A DNA stretch of 35,416 nucleotides from JBFXAF01 sp050178915 (lineage in GTDB: Bacteria > Pseudomonadota > Alphaproteobacteria > Rhizobiales > Rhizobiaceae), in NCBI GenBank assembly GCA_050178915.1, contig JBFXFO010000024.1, forward strand, positions 1 through 35,416. Direction: 5' to 3'. Each line of letters opens with the position of its first letter. The stretch's first letter is position 1. A program made the translations under genes and the position numbers. The notes below the pieces were generated by a model. That model ran no database searches. It saw nothing but the letters and a program-made list of their open reading frames with translations, and was not told the DNA's origin. This document shows, one piece after another, positions 22,829 to 30,813 of this stretch.

Positions 22829-23635
22829 ATGAACCAAGCTCACGCCGGGGTTGCCAAGGTCGCTGCCGACCCCATCAGGTTCGCTGGCCGCGTGGTCGTT
22901 GTCATCGGCGCCGGCCGGGGCATCGGCGCCGCCATCGCCGAACGGTTCGCGAGGGACGGCGCCACCGTCATTGTCGGAGACCGCAACTTCGATCTGGCGC
23001 AGGCTGTGGTTCGCCGGATCGACCGGCCCGCCGAGGCACTCGCCTTCGAATGCGACATCGGCACGCCGGGTGGTGCTCAGTCCATCGTCGATTTCGCTCT
23101 CGAGCGGTTCGGGCGGCTGGACGTCATCGTGCAGAACGCCGCCATCTATCCGTGGACACTGATCGCCGACATCGCGGTCGAGGAGTGGGACCGTGTGTTG
23201 GACGTCAATCTGAGAAGCGCCTTCCTCACCGCGCGCGCGGCGCTTGAACCGATGAAGCGACAGGGCGGCGGCCGGATCATCTACACGTCGTCGATCACCG
23301 GTCCGCGCGTCTCGGGCCCGGGGCATGCCCACTATGCATCGAGCAAGGCGGGCATCGGTGGCTTCATCAAGTCGGCAGCGATCGAGTTTGCGCCGTTCGG
23401 CATCACCGTTAACGCCGTGGAGCCCGGGAACATCGTGACCGAGGGACTGCTGGCAGAACGGACGCCCGAATTCATCGAGGGCATGCGTGCCTCGGTCCCG
23501 CTGGGACGCCTGGGAACACCCGAAGACGTTGCTGCATCGGTGGCTTTCCTCGCCTCCGACGATGCGAGCTACATTACCGGCACGTCGATCGTCATCGATG
23601 GTGGCCAGACGCTTCCGGAGTCGCGCGACAGCTGA
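22829..23635 (+). CDS. Short-chain dehydrogenase/reductase (SDR)
   Basis: A 268-residue classical SDR. It has the cofactor motif GAGRGIGAA (about 28-36), a VQNAAIYP version of the NNAG motif, catalytic Ser in IIYTSSITGP and the YxxxK pair in HAHYASSKAG. The end carries YITGTSIVIDGGQTLP, typical of tetrameric SDRs. It oxidises or reduces a hydroxyl/keto group using NAD(P). ATG 22829 starts just before the conserved core with GGGGACA ahead. The long upstream extension of the frame overlaps the PIG-L gene and is not coding. It is the last gene of the operon, convergent with the LacI-type regulator 28 bp away. Confidence 0.92.
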   Translation: MNQAHAGVAKVAADPIRFAGRVVVVIGAGRGIGAAIAERFARDGATVIVGDRNFDLAQAVVRRIDRPAEALAFECDIGTPGGAQSIVDFALERFGRLDVIVQNAAIYPWTLIADIAVEEWDRVLDVNLRSAFLTARAALEPMKRQGGGRIIYTSSITGPRVSGPGHAHYASSKAGIGGFIKSAAIEFAPFGITVNAVEPGNIVTEGLLAERTPEFIEGMRASVPLGRLGTPEDVAASVAFLASDDASYITGTSIVIDGGQTLPESRDS

Positions 23636-23663
23636 CGCGACAGAGGCCGGAGGCAAGCTCGCT

Positions 23664-24740
23664 TCAGGCGGGCGGTGCTGCCGTGGACTGCCGCACGATC
23701 AGCTTGGGCGGAATGCGCACGATCGACTCCGTATCGGGCAATCGTTGCTCCGTGATCAGCATCAGCAGCGACGACAGTGTCTGCTCCACCATCCTGCGCG
23801 TCGGCTGTCGGACGGTGGTCAGGCTGGGGTAGGAATACTGCGCCAGCTCGATGTCATCGAACCCGGTGATCGAGACATCGTGCGGAACGGACAAGCCTGC
23901 GTCCAGCACCGCCTTGATGGCGCCGATTGCGATCATGTCGTCCGAGGCGATGACGGCGGTCGGGCGTTGCGGCAGCGTCAACAGCCGCGTCATCGACTGG
24001 TAGCCACCCGCGAGCCCGTCGGCGGCTTCCTGCACGTATTCGGCCGGGACGTGGAGCGAGCGCCGCCGGGCCCCGCTCATGAACGCCTGTCGCCGCTCCT
24101 GGATATCACCGATCAGACCGCCATCCAGATAGGCGACGCGGCGGTGCCCCAGATCGAACAGGTGCGTCAGCAATGCTTCGGTTCCGGCCAGATTGTCGCT
24201 GTTGATCGTGAACAGCCCCTGCACGGACGCGCCCCGGCAGAGGCCGACCGCGGCGGGAATGGTGCTCAGGAGTGTCGTCAGCACCTGCTCGTTGTTGGTC
24301 AGGTCGCCCATGACCACCGCGCCGTCGATGTGTCGCGTGTCCAGCACGCTGCCGACGTCGAGCGCCGTGTCAGGATCGCCGTGCGCATAGCCGAGCAGGA
24401 TCTGGTATCCGGCGTCGCGCGCGCAGGTGATCAGCTCCTGGCTCAGGCGGGCGAAGAACGGGTCGGCAATCTCGCGCAGGATCAGGCCGATCAGGTTGGA
24501 GCGACCACCGCGCAGGGCCTTCGCGATCGGGCTCGGGCTGTAGCCGAGCTGCCGCGCCACATCCAAGACCTTGCGACGCGTTTCATCGCCGATGAGTTCG
24601 CTGCCAGGACCTCCGCTCAGCGCGCGCGACACGGTGCTCGCCGAGACGCCGACAGCGCTTGCCACATGGCGCACCGTCACGCGCGTGTTGGTGTTTGCCA
24701 AAGGCAGCGCAGGGGGGTCGTCGGTTCGATTTCCGGCCAT
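23664..24740 (-). CDS. LacI-family transcriptional regulator
   Basis: A 358-residue LacI/GalR repressor. The helix-turn-helix and hinge read VTVRHVASAVGVSASTVSRA through LGYSPSPIAKALRGG, about residues 22-80. The C-terminal part is the usual sugar-binding-type ligand domain (NLIGLILREIADPFFARLSQ, TAVIASDDMIAIGAIKAVLD, DVSITGFDDIELAQYSYPSL). An extra 20-residue N-terminal tail precedes the DNA-binding domain. It is convergent with the operon ending at 23635 and adjacent to it. The CG-centred palindromes in front of the operon's first gene (16685-16711) are the kind of site LacI proteins use, so regulation of the whole run by this protein is likely. The effector is probably the imported compound or a derivative. 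Confidence 0.95.
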   Translation of the reverse strand: MAGNRTDDPPALPLANTNTRVTVRHVASAVGVSASTVSRALSGGPGSELIGDETRRKVLDVARQLGYSPSPIAKALRGGRSNLIGLILREIADPFFARLSQELITCARDAGYQILLGYAHGDPDTALDVGSVLDTRHIDGAVVMGDLTNNEQVLTTLLSTIPAAVGLCRGASVQGLFTINSDNLAGTEALLTHLFDLGHRRVAYLDGGLIGDIQERRQAFMSGARRRSLHVPAEYVQEAADGLAGGYQSMTRLLTLPQRPTAVIASDDMIAIGAIKAVLDAGLSVPHDVSITGFDDIELAQYSYPSLTTVRQPTRRMVEQTLSSLLMLITEQRLPDTESIVRIPPKLIVRQSTAAPPA

Positions 24741-25177
24741 GGAGAAGTTTCAGTTCTGACGATTGTGCTGGATTGGTTGGCCCGCACGCGACGCATAGCG
24801 ACACGACAGCCAAAGCCATAAGGCGCTCCGCTTCTGGTGGCAACTCACTCGAACGCCCGCCGACGGCGGTCTGCCTTCTGCCGGGCCCCGTTGCCGCTTC
24901 GCCCATCCCGATTCCGGCTCGTGGTGCTCGTCCGATACTTCACGGAGGCAGTCTTATGTCGCGCGACGGCGCCGGTCTCGCAGATGATCTTCCCGGTGAG
25001 GAAATCCAGTGCCGGCACTCGGCTGGTTTGAGCGGGCTCAGCGTCACCGCGCCGCCCGCGTTGCCGGAGAAGTCGGAGGGTATGCACGCCAGCAGCGAGA
25101 GTCTTTCCAGTGTTGCCCGATGGCTGATCAGATGTTCGATCCATTTCTCCTGCAGCTCGAACGCGAACATACGCCGT
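24741..25177. other. Long intergenic gap before autotransporter gene
   Basis: No gene is firmly supported here. A minus-strand frame ending at 24940 could encode a 76-residue peptide from an ATG at 25170 (MFAFELQEKWIEHLISHRAT at its start), with fairly natural composition but no good ribosome-binding site and no recognisable family. The promoter of the LacI-type gene should lie at the left end. Confidence 0.5.
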
Positions 25178-25273
25178 GATTCTGCGACGAGTCGTTGATT
25201 CGTCCAACGAATCGTTGCAGTTCTGCAACAAGCGTTGCCAAACGCCCTGTCTGTCCACAGTCGTTGCAGAATC
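25178..25273. repeat. Cluster of nested inverted repeats upstream of autotransporter
   Basis: Outer arms GATTCTGCGACGA (25178-25190) and TCGTTGCAGAATC (25261-25273) are inverted with one mismatch. Between them lie GATTCGT-CCA-ACGAATC (25197-25213) and GTTGCAG-TT-CTGCAAC (25214-25229), both perfect. TCGTTGCAG occurs twice in direct orientation (25212-25220, 25261-25269), and GCGTTGCC lies between. Such density of related half-sites about 90-190 bp ahead of the autotransporter start suggests a control region, or a small remnant element. The 5' untranslated RNA could also fold here. Confidence 0.6.
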
Positions 25274-25364
25274 CAGTGGTTCCGGGCTGACCTCCGCACG
25301 GTCAAATGGAGAACCACGAACCAAGGGCCTTTGGCCGGTGCTGTCGGCAGGGTGTTGCTTCAGG

Positions 25365-28300
25365 ATGACCAGGTCCATTGCTGCCGTGCAGTCTCTCGCA
25401 AACCATGACACGCGCGCTCGGCGCGGCGGCGCGCTGAGGGCGGGAACGGCACTGGCCGGCATCGGTCTCGCGCTGGTGAGCGGCGCGATCCCGCTGGTTG
25501 CGACCGAGGCGCGGGCGGCCGATTTCGTCGTGACGGCGGTTGATCCCTTCAACGAGCTGGTGGCGGCGATCAATGCCGCGAACGCGACGCCCGGCGACGA
25601 CAGGATTCTGTTCGACCCTGGCCTTGCCAACCAGACGATCCTGCTGACGGGGGCGCTCCCCCTGATCTCGAGCAACGTTGTGATCGACGGCTCCGGCGCG
25701 CCCAACCTTGCGATCAGTGGCGGCGCGGCGAGGCGTATCTTCTTCGTCGACAGCGGCGCCGTGTCGATCTCCAATATCTCGCTCGAGAATGGGCACGCAC
25801 GGGGCGGCGCTGGCGGCCTGGGGATGAGTGGCGAGGGTGGCGGCGGCGGCGGCGGCATGGGCGCCGGCGGCGCGATCTATGTCCGGACCGGAGCGAATGT
25901 CGTCGTCGACATGGTGAGCTTTGTCGGCAACTCGGCGAGCGGCGGTGCCGGTGGCGGAAGCACGGTGGGCGGGCATGCCGGGGGTGGTGGGGGCGGCGGC
26001 CTGGGCGGAGCCGGTGGCAATGCTGTCAACATCGGGGGCGGTGGCGGCGGCGGCGGAATCGTTGCCGATGGCGTCACCGGCGGCAATGCGGGCGCGGGCG
26101 TGGCAGGTGGGTACGGCAGTGGCGGCGGGGGCGCGGCCGTTGACAGCGGCAGCGGCGGGGCAGGCGGCTTCGGCGGTGGCGGCGGCGGCGTCGGCTGGAC
26201 TCCAAGGGGCGGAGACGGTGGCTTTGGCGGCGGCGGTGGTGGCGGAAACGTGTATGGCGGCCTACACGGGGTGGGTGGCTTCGGCGGTGGTTCCGGCGCG
26301 GTGTCGGGCGCAGCGAGCGGCGCCGGCTCTGGCGGCGGTGGCGCCGGCTTCGGCGGCGCGGTGTTCGTGCAGGATGGCGCTACGCTGACCATCAGGGGCG
26401 CTGGCACGATGAGCGGCGGTGCGGTCGGCGGCGGCGCAGGCTTCGGGGGCGCCACCGCCGGCATGGCGCGGGCCACTGGCATCTTCCTGCAAAATGCGAC
26501 GGTGGTTTTCGATCCGCAGGGCGCGGGCGACGTCCAGACCGTGAGCAGCGGCATCGCCGACGATACGGGCAATGGCGGCAATTCCGGCAAGCTGGTGAAA
26601 TCCGGCGCCGGCACCACGATCCTGGCTAGCGCCAACAGTCATTCGGGTGGCACGACGGTCAACGCGGGAACGCTGGAGATCGCGACCATCGGTTCGATCG
26701 TGTCGGCCGCTACGGTGAATGGCGGCCGCCTGGTGGTGAACGGAACCGCGGCCGGGGTGACGATCAATGGCGGCACGCTCGGCGGCGCCGGCACGGTGGG
26801 TCAGACCACGGTGGGAGCCGGCGGCACGCTGGCGCCGGGCAATTCGATCGGCACCATCAACGTCGCAGGCGATCTCACCTTCGCCGCAGGCTCGGCCTAC
26901 GCGGTCGAGGTTTCGCCTTCCTCAGCCGACCGGGTCAACGTCACCGGCACGGCCAATCTGTCGGGCGCGACCGTATCGACGACCTACGAGGCCGGGCAAT
27001 ACGTCGCGCGGCAGTACACGATCGTCAACGCGACAGTCGGCGTCGCCGGAACCTTCGCGGGCCTGAACGGGACCGCCCCGAAGGGCTTCAGCCAGTCACT
27101 CGCGTATGACGGCAACAACGCTTACCTCGTGCTCACGCTGTTGATGTCACAGGCCGGGCAGGCTGGGCCCGGGCCGTACACGAACCTCGACCAGAACCAA
27201 CTCGCGGTCGCACAGGCGATTACCGCCTACTTCATCGCCAACGGCGGCATAGACGGCCGCTTCGCCGCGCTCGACGCCAATGGCCTGACGCTGGCGGGTG
27301 GGCAGAGCTCGGCCGCGGCGGTCGGCGCCGGCATGCAGAATGCCGTGCATTTCCTCGGCCAGATGTCCGACCCGTTTGTCACCGGGGGCGGCACGGCGGG
27401 TGCGGCTGGCGGCGACATGTCCAATGCGTATGCGCCGCTCGCCTATTCGGCCGAACCCGCGAACCTCTCTTCGCCGGGTGCGCTGGCCGCGCTGGGCAAA
27501 GCCGTGCCGGCCTCGGACGCCGCCAACGCCGCGCTGGCGATGAATTCCGCGCATGCGGCGCACCCGGTGGATGCCGCCATGCCGCGCCCCTGGAGCCTGT
27601 GGGGTTCGGTGCATGGCGTGGTCACCGACATTCGCGGCAATGCCGCCGTCGGCTCGGCGACGCTGACGGCCCGCAACTGGGGCGTCACCACCGGCTTCGA
27701 CCATTCCTTCGGCGACGGCCGCGTCGGCCTGTCGCTCGGCGGCGCCGGCTCCGCCTTCACGCTGGCCGGCGGGCTCGGCAATGGCGCGGCCGGCATCTTC
27801 AATGCCGGCGTCTATGGCAGCCACGATTTCGACAACGCCTATGTGAGCGCGGCGGCAGCCTTCGCCTGGAACAGCGTGCGCACCACCCGCTTCGTGGCGG
27901 GCGATACGCTCACCGCCAACTTCAACGCCCACACGCTGTCGGGCCGCATCGAAAGCGGATACCGCTGGGGCAGTGCTTCCGCCATCATCCCCTACGCGGC
28001 GCTGCAGGGCGGCAGCTACCACCTGCCAGCCTATGCTGAGGCCTCGGCCATCGGCGGCCCGTTCGGGCTGGCCTATGCCCGCCAGAATCAGGGTTTCCTG
28101 CGCACCGAGCTTGGCGCGCGCTTCGAGCACGCGATGCCGATGGAGAACATGACGCTCAAGCTCAGCGGCCGCGCCGCCTGGGCGTGGAACGCGGTCAATG
28201 CGCGCGCCGTCACCGCTGCCTTCCAGGCACTGCCGGGCCAGACCTTCACCACCGAGGGCGCGCGTCCGGCGCGCCACGCGGCGCTGCTCGATTTCGGCAT

Positions 28301-28409
28301 CGAAGCTGCCTTCGCCAACGGCCTCGCCGCCAAGCTCAGCTTCAATGGTGAGTTCTCGCGGAACGTCGCCTCCGGCGGCGCATCCGCCAAGCTGACGTGG
28401 CGCTGGTAG
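25365..28409 (+). CDS. Glycine-rich autotransporter (type Va secretion)
   Basis: A 1014-residue surface protein. An extended signal peptide ends near ATEARA (about 51). The passenger has a short beta-helix-like start (IDGSGAPNLAISGGAAR), then about 220 residues extremely rich in glycine (about 146-369), including a run of seven Gly encoded by GGT and six GGC at 25836-25856. A passenger-associated repeat follows (GKLVKSGAGTTILASANSHS, then GGTTVNAGTLEI, about 407-440). The last 273 residues form the autotransporter beta-barrel (from about PWSLWGSVHGV), ending in an aromatic residue (KLTWRW) as outer-membrane proteins do. The barrel carries the passenger across the outer membrane, with adhesion or biofilm roles likely. 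ATG 25365 was chosen to match the signal peptide. Its ribosome-binding site is weak, and the frame is open upstream to 25176, so the start is uncertain. Confidence 0.88.
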   Translation: MTRSIAAVQSLANHDTRARRGGALRAGTALAGIGLALVSGAIPLVATEARAADFVVTAVDPFNELVAAINAANATPGDDRILFDPGLANQTILLTGALPLISSNVVIDGSGAPNLAISGGAARRIFFVDSGAVSISNISLENGHARGGAGGLGMSGEGGGGGGGMGAGGAIYVRTGANVVVDMVSFVGNSASGGAGGGSTVGGHAGGGGGGGLGGAGGNAVNIGGGGGGGGIVADGVTGGNAGAGVAGGYGSGGGGAAVDSGSGGAGGFGGGGGGVGWTPRGGDGGFGGGGGGGNVYGGLHGVGGFGGGSGAVSGAASGAGSGGGGAGFGGAVFVQDGATLTIRGAGTMSGGAVGGGAGFGGATAGMARATGIFLQNATVVFDPQGAGDVQTVSSGIADDTGNGGNSGKLVKSGAGTTILASANSHSGGTTVNAGTLEIATIGSIVSAATVNGGRLVVNGTAAGVTINGGTLGGAGTVGQTTVGAGGTLAPGNSIGTINVAGDLTFAAGSAYAVEVSPSSADRVNVTGTANLSGATVSTTYEAGQYVARQYTIVNATVGVAGTFAGLNGTAPKGFSQSLAYDGNNAYLVLTLLMSQAGQAGPGPYTNLDQNQLAVAQAITAYFIANGGIDGRFAALDANGLTLAGGQSSAAAVGAGMQNAVHFLGQMSDPFVTGGGTAGAAGGDMSNAYAPLAYSAEPANLSSPGALAALGKAVPASDAANAALAMNSAHAAHPVDAAMPRPWSLWGSVHGVVTDIRGNAAVGSATLTARNWGVTTGFDHSFGDGRVGLSLGGAGSAFTLAGGLGNGAAGIFNAGVYGSHDFDNAYVSAAAAFAWNSVRTTRFVAGDTLTANFNAHTLSGRIESGYRWGSASAIIPYAALQGGSYHLPAYAEASAIGGPFGLAYARQNQGFLRTELGARFEHAMPMENMTLKLSGRAAWAWNAVNARAVTAAFQALPGQTFTTEGARPARHAALLDFGIEAAFANGLAAKLSFNGEFSRNVASGGASAKLTWRW

Positions 28410-28425
28410 TCATGCCGGGCGGCGC

Positions 28426-28450
28426 TGTCGAAGCCTGCTGAGCTTCGACA
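28426..28450 (+). terminator. Hairpin after autotransporter gene
   Basis: TGTCGAAGC (28426-28434) pairs with GCTTCGACA (28442-28450) around a seven-base loop, 17 bp after the autotransporter stop. There is no T-run, but position and strength suit a 3' end. The rest of the gap up to 28633 shows nothing else that can be named. Confidence 0.6.
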
Positions 28451-28633
28451 GGTACCGGCGTCCATCATCAATGATGCCGAGCTCGCGCACAGTCCGCCCG
28501 GCATGAGGGCGGCGGGCGGCAAGCCGCGCGCCACATAGATTGTTCCCAAGCCGACGAGTGTCCAGTTTCGTGAGGGCCCCGCATGGTCGTGTCCTTGCAC
28601 CGACACGTTCACGGCATCTGTTGCGAGATTACT

Positions 28634-28651
28634 ATTGCAATTTATCGCAAT
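28634..28651. promoter_or_regulatory. Candidate BigR/ArsR operator of the sulfide operon
   Basis: ATTGCAATTTATCGCAAT is an imperfect 18-bp palindrome (seven of nine pairs match) in an AT-rich stretch 45 bp before the first gene of the operon. ArsR-family repressors such as BigR bind AT-rich palindromes of about this size overlapping their own operon's promoter. The repressor gene is third in this operon, so autoregulation fits. No confident -35/-10 was assigned. Confidence 0.6.
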
Positions 28652-28696
28652 CATTGATAGCTAGGGGTCACTAACGACCACGGAACGAGGCACTCC

Positions 28697-29122
28697 ATGA
28701 AACAGGTTTCCGACAAGCTTCATATTTCGACGCAGCCGACGCAGGCGGATATCGACCACGCCCGCTCGCTTGGCATCGTCGGCATCATCAATAATCGTCC
28801 CGCCGGCGAGGAACCGGGGCAGCCGGACCTCGACGAGAGCCGTGCGGCGGCGGAAGGTCTTGGCCTGAAATACTGGCATGTTCCGGTCGTTCCGGGGCAG
28901 ATCACCCTTGAGCAGGTTCGCGCCCTGCAGGGCGCGCTGGCATCAGCCGAGGGGCCGGTCCTCGCCCATTGCAAGACCGGCACGCGCTCGGCCAGCCTCT
29001 ACGCGATCGGCGAGGTACTGGACGGCCGCATGGGCAAGGACGAGGTGGTCCCGTTCGGCCGCGAGCTCGGGCTTGATCTCTCCGGCGCGGCGCGGTGGCT
29101 CGACGCCAACGCGGCTGCGTGA
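28697..29122 (+). CDS. TIGR01244/DUF442 phosphatase-like sulfur protein
   Basis: A 141-residue protein of the beta-lactamase-hydrolase-like DUF442 (TIGR01244) family. The start MKQVSDKLHISTQPTQADI is typical, as are IINNRPAGEEPGQPD and the active-site loop HCKTGTRS, a Cys-x5-Arg motif of the cysteine-phosphatase/rhodanese type. These proteins occur next to, or fused to, sulfide-detoxifying metallo-beta-lactamases and are thought to handle persulfide sulfur, though the reaction is not settled. The ATG follows GAGGCACTCC. It is the first gene of the sulfide operon, 28 bp before the metallo-beta-lactamase gene, downstream of the candidate repressor site. Confidence 0.9.
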   Translation: MKQVSDKLHISTQPTQADIDHARSLGIVGIINNRPAGEEPGQPDLDESRAAAEGLGLKYWHVPVVPGQITLEQVRALQGALASAEGPVLAHCKTGTRSASLYAIGEVLDGRMGKDEVVPFGRELGLDLSGAARWLDANAAA

Positions 29123-29150
29123 CCGACGGCAAATGACAAGGACTTCAAGC

Positions 29151-30041
29151 ATGGACAATGCCAAACCGATCGTGAAGGGGTTCTTCGAAAGCCGCACCTC
29201 GTCGATCCAGTATGTCGTCGCGGATCCCGAGACGCGCAAATGCGCGATCATCGACCCCGTCCTCGATTTCGACGAGAAGTCGGGCGTGACCGCCACGAAG
29301 AGCGCCGACGCAATCCTCGCCTATGTGGCCGGGCAGGGATTCGAGGTGGAGTGGATCCTCGATACGCACCCGCATGCGGATCATTTTTCAGCCGCTCCCT
29401 ATCTGAAGAGCCGCACCGGCGCCCCAACCGCAATCGGCGCGAAGGTGGTCGAGGTGCAGAAGCTCTGGAAGGGCATCTACAACTGGCCCGAGTTCAAGGC
29501 CGACGGCTCGCAGTGGGACCGGCTGTTTGCCGAAGGCGACACGTTCGCGGTCGGCAGCATCCCGGCCCGCGTGCTGTTCTCTCCCGGGCACACGCTGGCC
29601 TCGATCACCTATGTGATCGGCGATGCCGCCTTCGTGCACGACACGCTTTTCATGCCGGACTCCGGCACGGCGCGCGCCGACTTTCCGGGCGGCAGCGCGA
29701 GCCGGCTCTACCGGTCGATCATGGAGATCCTGTCGCTGCCGGACGAGACCCGCGTCTTCACCGGGCATGACTACCAGCCGGGCGGACGCGAACCGCGGTG
29801 GGAATCGACCGTCGCCGAGCAGAAGGCGAAGAACACGCATATGTCGAAATGCGCGACGGAAGCGGAGTTCGTTGCGGTCCGCCAGGCGCGCGACAGGACG
29901 CTCGCCATGCCGAAGCTGATCCTCCACGCGCTGCAGGTGAACATGAACGGCGGCCGGCTGCCCGAACCCGAATCCAATGGCAAGCGCTATCTCAAGTTTC
30001 CGCTCGATGCGCTGGCAGACGCCACATGGGACGACAGATGA
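29151..30041 (+). CDS. Metallo-beta-lactamase-fold persulfide dioxygenase (ETHE1/Blh-like)
   Basis: A 296-residue MBL-fold protein. The metal motif reads LDTHPHADHFSAAPYLK (HxHxDH, about residues 63-79), with FSPGHTLASITYV, VHDTLFMPDSGTARADFPGG and TGHDYQ supplying the further His and Asp ligands. The FMPDSGTARADFPGG segment is characteristic of ETHE1/Blh sulfur dioxygenases, which oxidise glutathione persulfide to sulfite in the cytoplasm. An AAGGA box precedes the ATG. The upstream continuation of the frame overlaps the preceding gene and is not coding. The stop overlaps the start of the repressor gene (ATGA), so the two are translationally coupled. The sulfite or sulfate made could be handled by the transporters encoded downstream. 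Confidence 0.93.
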   Translation: MDNAKPIVKGFFESRTSSIQYVVADPETRKCAIIDPVLDFDEKSGVTATKSADAILAYVAGQGFEVEWILDTHPHADHFSAAPYLKSRTGAPTAIGAKVVEVQKLWKGIYNWPEFKADGSQWDRLFAEGDTFAVGSIPARVLFSPGHTLASITYVIGDAAFVHDTLFMPDSGTARADFPGGSASRLYRSIMEILSLPDETRVFTGHDYQPGGREPRWESTVAEQKAKNTHMSKCATEAEFVAVRQARDRTLAMPKLILHALQVNMNGGRLPEPESNGKRYLKFPLDALADATWDDR

Positions 30042-30361
30042 AGCTCGAACTTGAACGCGACACGGCCGAACTGGTCGGCAACGCCACCGAGGCGGCGGAT
30101 TTCCTCAAGAAATTCGCCCACCCGTCGCGGCTGATGATCGTCTGCGCGCTCGTCGAAGGCGAGCGCTCGGTGCGCGACCTCGAGGACACGCTCGGCATCC
30201 GCCAGCCGGGCCTGTCCCAGCAGATCGCCGAACTGCGCGATGCCGGCCTCATCGTCGGCCGCAAGGAATCGAAGAACATGTTCTATCGCCTCGCCGACGG
30301 GCGGGTGAGCGAATTCATCGACCTGATGTTCCGGATGTTCTGCAAGCCAGCCGGACGCTGA
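30038..30361 (+). CDS. bigR: ArsR-family sulfide/persulfide-responsive repressor BigR
   Basis: A 107-residue ArsR/SmtB winged-helix repressor. It has FLKKFAHPSRLMIVCALVEG, the recognition region IRQPGLSQQIAELRDAGLIV and the wing RKESKNMFYRLAD. Two cysteines, Cys36 in helix 2 and Cys102 near the C-terminus (RMFCKPAGR), match the pair that in BigR/SqrR proteins forms a disulfide or polysulfide bridge and releases DNA when sulfane sulfur rises. Metal-binding motifs of classical ArsR (ELCVCD) are absent. ATG 30038 overlaps the preceding stop. Location in an operon with persulfide dioxygenase and sulfur transporters strongly supports the assignment, and the likely operator is at 28634-28651. Confidence 0.93.
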   Translation: MKLELERDTAELVGNATEAADFLKKFAHPSRLMIVCALVEGERSVRDLEDTLGIRQPGLSQQIAELRDAGLIVGRKESKNMFYRLADGRVSEFIDLMFRMFCKPAGR

Positions 30362-30380
30362 ACGGGAAGCCAAAAACACC

Positions 30381-30809
30381 ATGACCGAATTCACTCCCTA
30401 CGCATCGCTGGTCGGCGGTGCGATGATCGGCCTGTCGGCTGTTCTCCTGATGCTGTGGGAAGGCCGCATCGCGGGCATATCCGGCATCGCCGGAAGGCTG
30501 CTGCCGCCCTATCGCGACGGCGCATTCCTTTCGCGCCTCGGCTTCGTCGCGGGCATCATCGCGGCACCGCTGCTGATGACCTGGGGCAGCGGGGAGGCGC
30601 TCGTCCAGACGGTGTCCTCCAATGTTCCGCTGATGGTTGTCGCCGGCCTGCTCGTGGGCTTCGGCTCCGTGTGGGGCAATGGGTGCACCTCCGGCCACGG
30701 CGTCTGCGGCCTCTCGCGGTTGTCGACGCGCTCGCTGGTCGCGACCGGCGTATTCATGGCGGCCGCCTTCGCCACCGTCTTCCTCGTCCGCCACGTGATC
30801 GGAGCCTGA
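30381..30809 (+). CDS. YeeE/YedE-family sulfur transporter, first half
   Basis: A 142-residue hydrophobic protein with about four membrane segments of the YeeE/YedE (DUF395) family. The family motif GNGCTSGHGVCGLSRLSTRS (about 99-118) places cysteines at 102 and 109 in a membrane pore region. Full-length relatives such as the thiosulfate importer TsuA use pore cysteines for sulfur passage. Here the transporter is split into two half-size genes. This is the first, four bases before the second. It starts 19 bp after the repressor stop behind GGAAG. Inner membrane. Confidence 0.9.
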   Translation: MTEFTPYASLVGGAMIGLSAVLLMLWEGRIAGISGIAGRLLPPYRDGAFLSRLGFVAGIIAAPLLMTWGSGEALVQTVSSNVPLMVVAGLLVGFGSVWGNGCTSGHGVCGLSRLSTRSLVATGVFMAAAFATVFLVRHVIGA

Positions 30810-30813
30810 GCCG

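Noticed and set aside
25176..25364. Upstream extension of the autotransporter frame
   Set aside because: It contains no conserved features, runs through the inverted-repeat cluster, and would put the signal peptide about 60 residues in. The internal ATG at 25365 is more sensible, although the start remains uncertain.
25877..26635. Proline-rich minus-strand open frame
   Set aside because: It is the complement of the Gly-rich GGN codons of the autotransporter, which read as CCN. There is no independent evidence.
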